Shown piece after piece: positions 13,121-14,263 of a stretch of 14,263 bases of DNA (position 1 is its first letter; each line of letters begins with the position of its first letter). Origin of the DNA: Patescibacteria group bacterium (GTDB lineage: Bacteria; Patescibacteriota; Microgenomatia; UBA8517); contig JANWVB010000030.1 of assembly GCA_025057695.1 (NCBI GenBank), positions 1 through 14,263 of the forward strand, in the 5' to 3' direction. The notes beneath the pieces were generated by a model. It worked only from the letters and a program-made list of their open reading frames with translations, did not search any database and was not told where the DNA came from. Both the position numbers and the translations under genes were made by a program.

Positions 13121-14263
13121 CTAATTCACAACAGGCAGTTCAAACCAGAAAACACTACCTTCTCCTAATTTAGAATTAACTCCAATCTTTCCACCAAACT
13201 TTTCCACCAAAAGCTTAGATATGTAAAGTCCAAGTCCTGTGCCTGTAGTTTTTCCTATAGAACTCTCAGCTCGATAAAACTTGCCAAAAAGCTTTTTCAA
13301 TTCTTCTTCAGATATACCGGGTCCTGAGTCAGAAACTTCAAAACGAATTCTTGCGGGTTCAGATTGAGATAAAGAAAGTTTAACAAAACCTTTTTCAGTG
13401 TATTTAATCGCATTGCTCACAAGATTGCCTATTACTTCTTGAATTCTATCTGGATCTACCTCCACCTTATCTTTTATATCCCGAGGAATATCAAGCACAT
13501 AATCAAGTCCTTTTCGTTCTGCTTCGGGCCTAAACTGATTAAAAACTGATTGTACCGGAACAGATAAATTCTCTTTTTCTATTTGATAAATAAGCCTGCC
13601 TTCTTCTATCCTTGACACATTAAGCATGTTATTCACAAGTCTTACCAAACGATCTGTTACAGCGCTGGCATCTACCAAGTACCTTCTTGCCTTTTCTGGT
13701 ATCTCACCGGCATCGCCCTGAATAATCATGGAAATATAACCTTTTATAGCAGTCATGGGAGCGCGTAGTTCATGAGCTGCCATGTTTAAAAACTCGTCCT
13801 TTTGTTTGTCTAATAATTTTAACTTAAGATTCGCATTTCTTAATTTCTTGAAAAGAAATGCATGGTCTATCGCTATTCCTACAGCATTTACAAAACCTAA
13901 TAAGATTTGTTTCTCAAATTTTAATATCTCTGACTCCAATTTACTTAAACTAAAAATAATTGTACCAAGAGGAAGATCTCTACTATATATTGGGAATACA
14001 ATACTAGATAAAATACCGAGTTTCTTTTGCACAGTTTTTACAATCTCCCTTTTAACAGCGGGGTAAAGCATATCAGAAAGATCGTTAGTTATGTAAGCTT
14101 TACGATTTCTTAAGGCCATGATTGATAAATTTTCAACATCTTGAATACTAAAAGCGATTTTTTCAAAAGGTATAGGCGAACTCAACAATGCTTTTTGAGC
14201 AGTAGCGGTTTGTGATATAGAAACTCTTTCAAGTTTTTTAGTATTTCGATTAAAAAGCGAAAG
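13121..14263 (-). CDS. Histidine kinase with GAF-like sensor part (5' end outside window)
   Basis: A sensor histidine kinase, missing its N-terminus: the frame stays open to the window's right edge. A TTG at 14188 could be read as a start but lies in the middle of a continuing domain, so the gene is called partial with about 380 visible residues. Numbering from that TTG, residues 1-118 are the end of a GAF-like sensor domain (with FPIYSRDLPLGTIIFS) and a short helical linker. HisKA follows with phospho-acceptor His139 in AAHELRAPMTAIKGY. The ATPase has the N box NLVSNAIKY (255-263), G1 DSGPGI (287-292), F-box-like FGKFYRAESS and G2 GTGLGLYI (316-323), all intact. No transmembrane segment is visible in this part, so the kinase may be cytosolic or anchored by the unseen part. 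The likely partner is the receiver protein at 11970-12371. Confidence 0.93.
   Translation of the reverse strand, partial: LSLFNRNTKKLERVSISQTATAQKALLSSPIPFEKIAFSIQDVENLSIMALRNRKAYITNDLSDMLYPAVKREIVKTVQKKLGILSSIVFPIYSRDLPLGTIIFSLSKLESEILKFEKQILLGFVNAVGIAIDHAFLFKKLRNANLKLKLLDKQKDEFLNMAAHELRAPMTAIKGYISMIIQGDAGEIPEKARRYLVDASAVTDRLVRLVNNMLNVSRIEEGRLIYQIEKENLSVPVQSVFNQFRPEAERKGLDYVLDIPRDIKDKVEVDPDRIQEVIGNLVSNAIKYTEKGFVKLSLSQSEPARIRFEVSDSGPGISEEELKKLFGKFYRAESSIGKTTGTGLGLYISKLLVEKFGGKIGVNSKLGEGSVFWFELPVVN

Noticed and set aside
14186..14188. TTG as the true start of the histidine kinase
   Set aside because: The frame continues open upstream to the window edge with plausible helical sequence, and the TTG falls inside the sensor domain; the gene is better treated as cut by the window.
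1..14263. tRNA or rRNA genes, CRISPR arrays, insertion sequences, inteins
   Set aside because: No cloverleaf, regular repeat-spacer pattern, transposase or terminal inverted repeat was seen; nearly all sequence is filled by recognised genes.

Overview
The window is an AT-rich bacterial chromosome segment with short intergenic gaps and small proteins. It encodes single-copy housekeeping genes plus reduced or stripped-down family members: a Lon-type ATPase without a protease domain, a cysteine-free family-4-like uracil-DNA glycosylase and a receiver-only response regulator. No gene start has a Shine-Dalgarno-like GGAGG/AGGAG upstream. This combination fits a Candidate Phyla Radiation (Patescibacteria) genome, probably from the Microgenomates side; that placement is inference from style and gene content. 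TGA ends at least two genes (rnj and the DUF2905 gene), so the code is standard bacterial and not the UGA=Gly code of Gracilibacteria/Absconditabacteria.

Region 1 (1-3642, all minus): ftsK -> RodZ-like HTH membrane protein -> small one-helix membrane protein -> alaS (cut by the window's left edge). This is a cell-division/envelope cluster with 8-15 nt spacing for the first three genes and a possible separate promoter before alaS. A small DUF2905 membrane protein (3772-3984, plus) is divergent from ftsK, with a 14-bp palindrome between them.

Region 2 (4044-10146, all minus): rpsO -> pnp -> Lon-like ATPase -> udg-like -> rnj. It reads as an RNA-turnover operon (S15, PNPase, RNase J) with a stand-alone AAA+ module and a DNA-repair-type gene in the middle. 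A good promoter lies about 75 nt before rpsO (TTGATA-17-TAACAT with an extended -10). The predicted leader holds alternating CAAGT/ACTTG elements able to form mutually exclusive hairpins. A near-copy of one element lies in inverted orientation in the rpsO-pnp spacer, making this a candidate autoregulatory RNA.

Region 3 (10326-14263): an alpha-glucan phosphorylase (plus) is divergent from rpsO and overlaps by 18 nt at its tail with a receiver-only response regulator (minus). Next come a secreted, membrane-anchored protein (plus) and a GAF/HisKA/HATPase histidine kinase (minus, cut by the right edge). The kinase and regulator genes are on the same strand but are split by the inverted exported-protein gene, whose stop abuts the kinase stop with no gap. 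A perfect CAACAAA-N7-TTTGTTG dyad overlaps the -35 of the exported-protein promoter. No tRNA, rRNA, CRISPR, transposon or convincing intrinsic terminator is visible.
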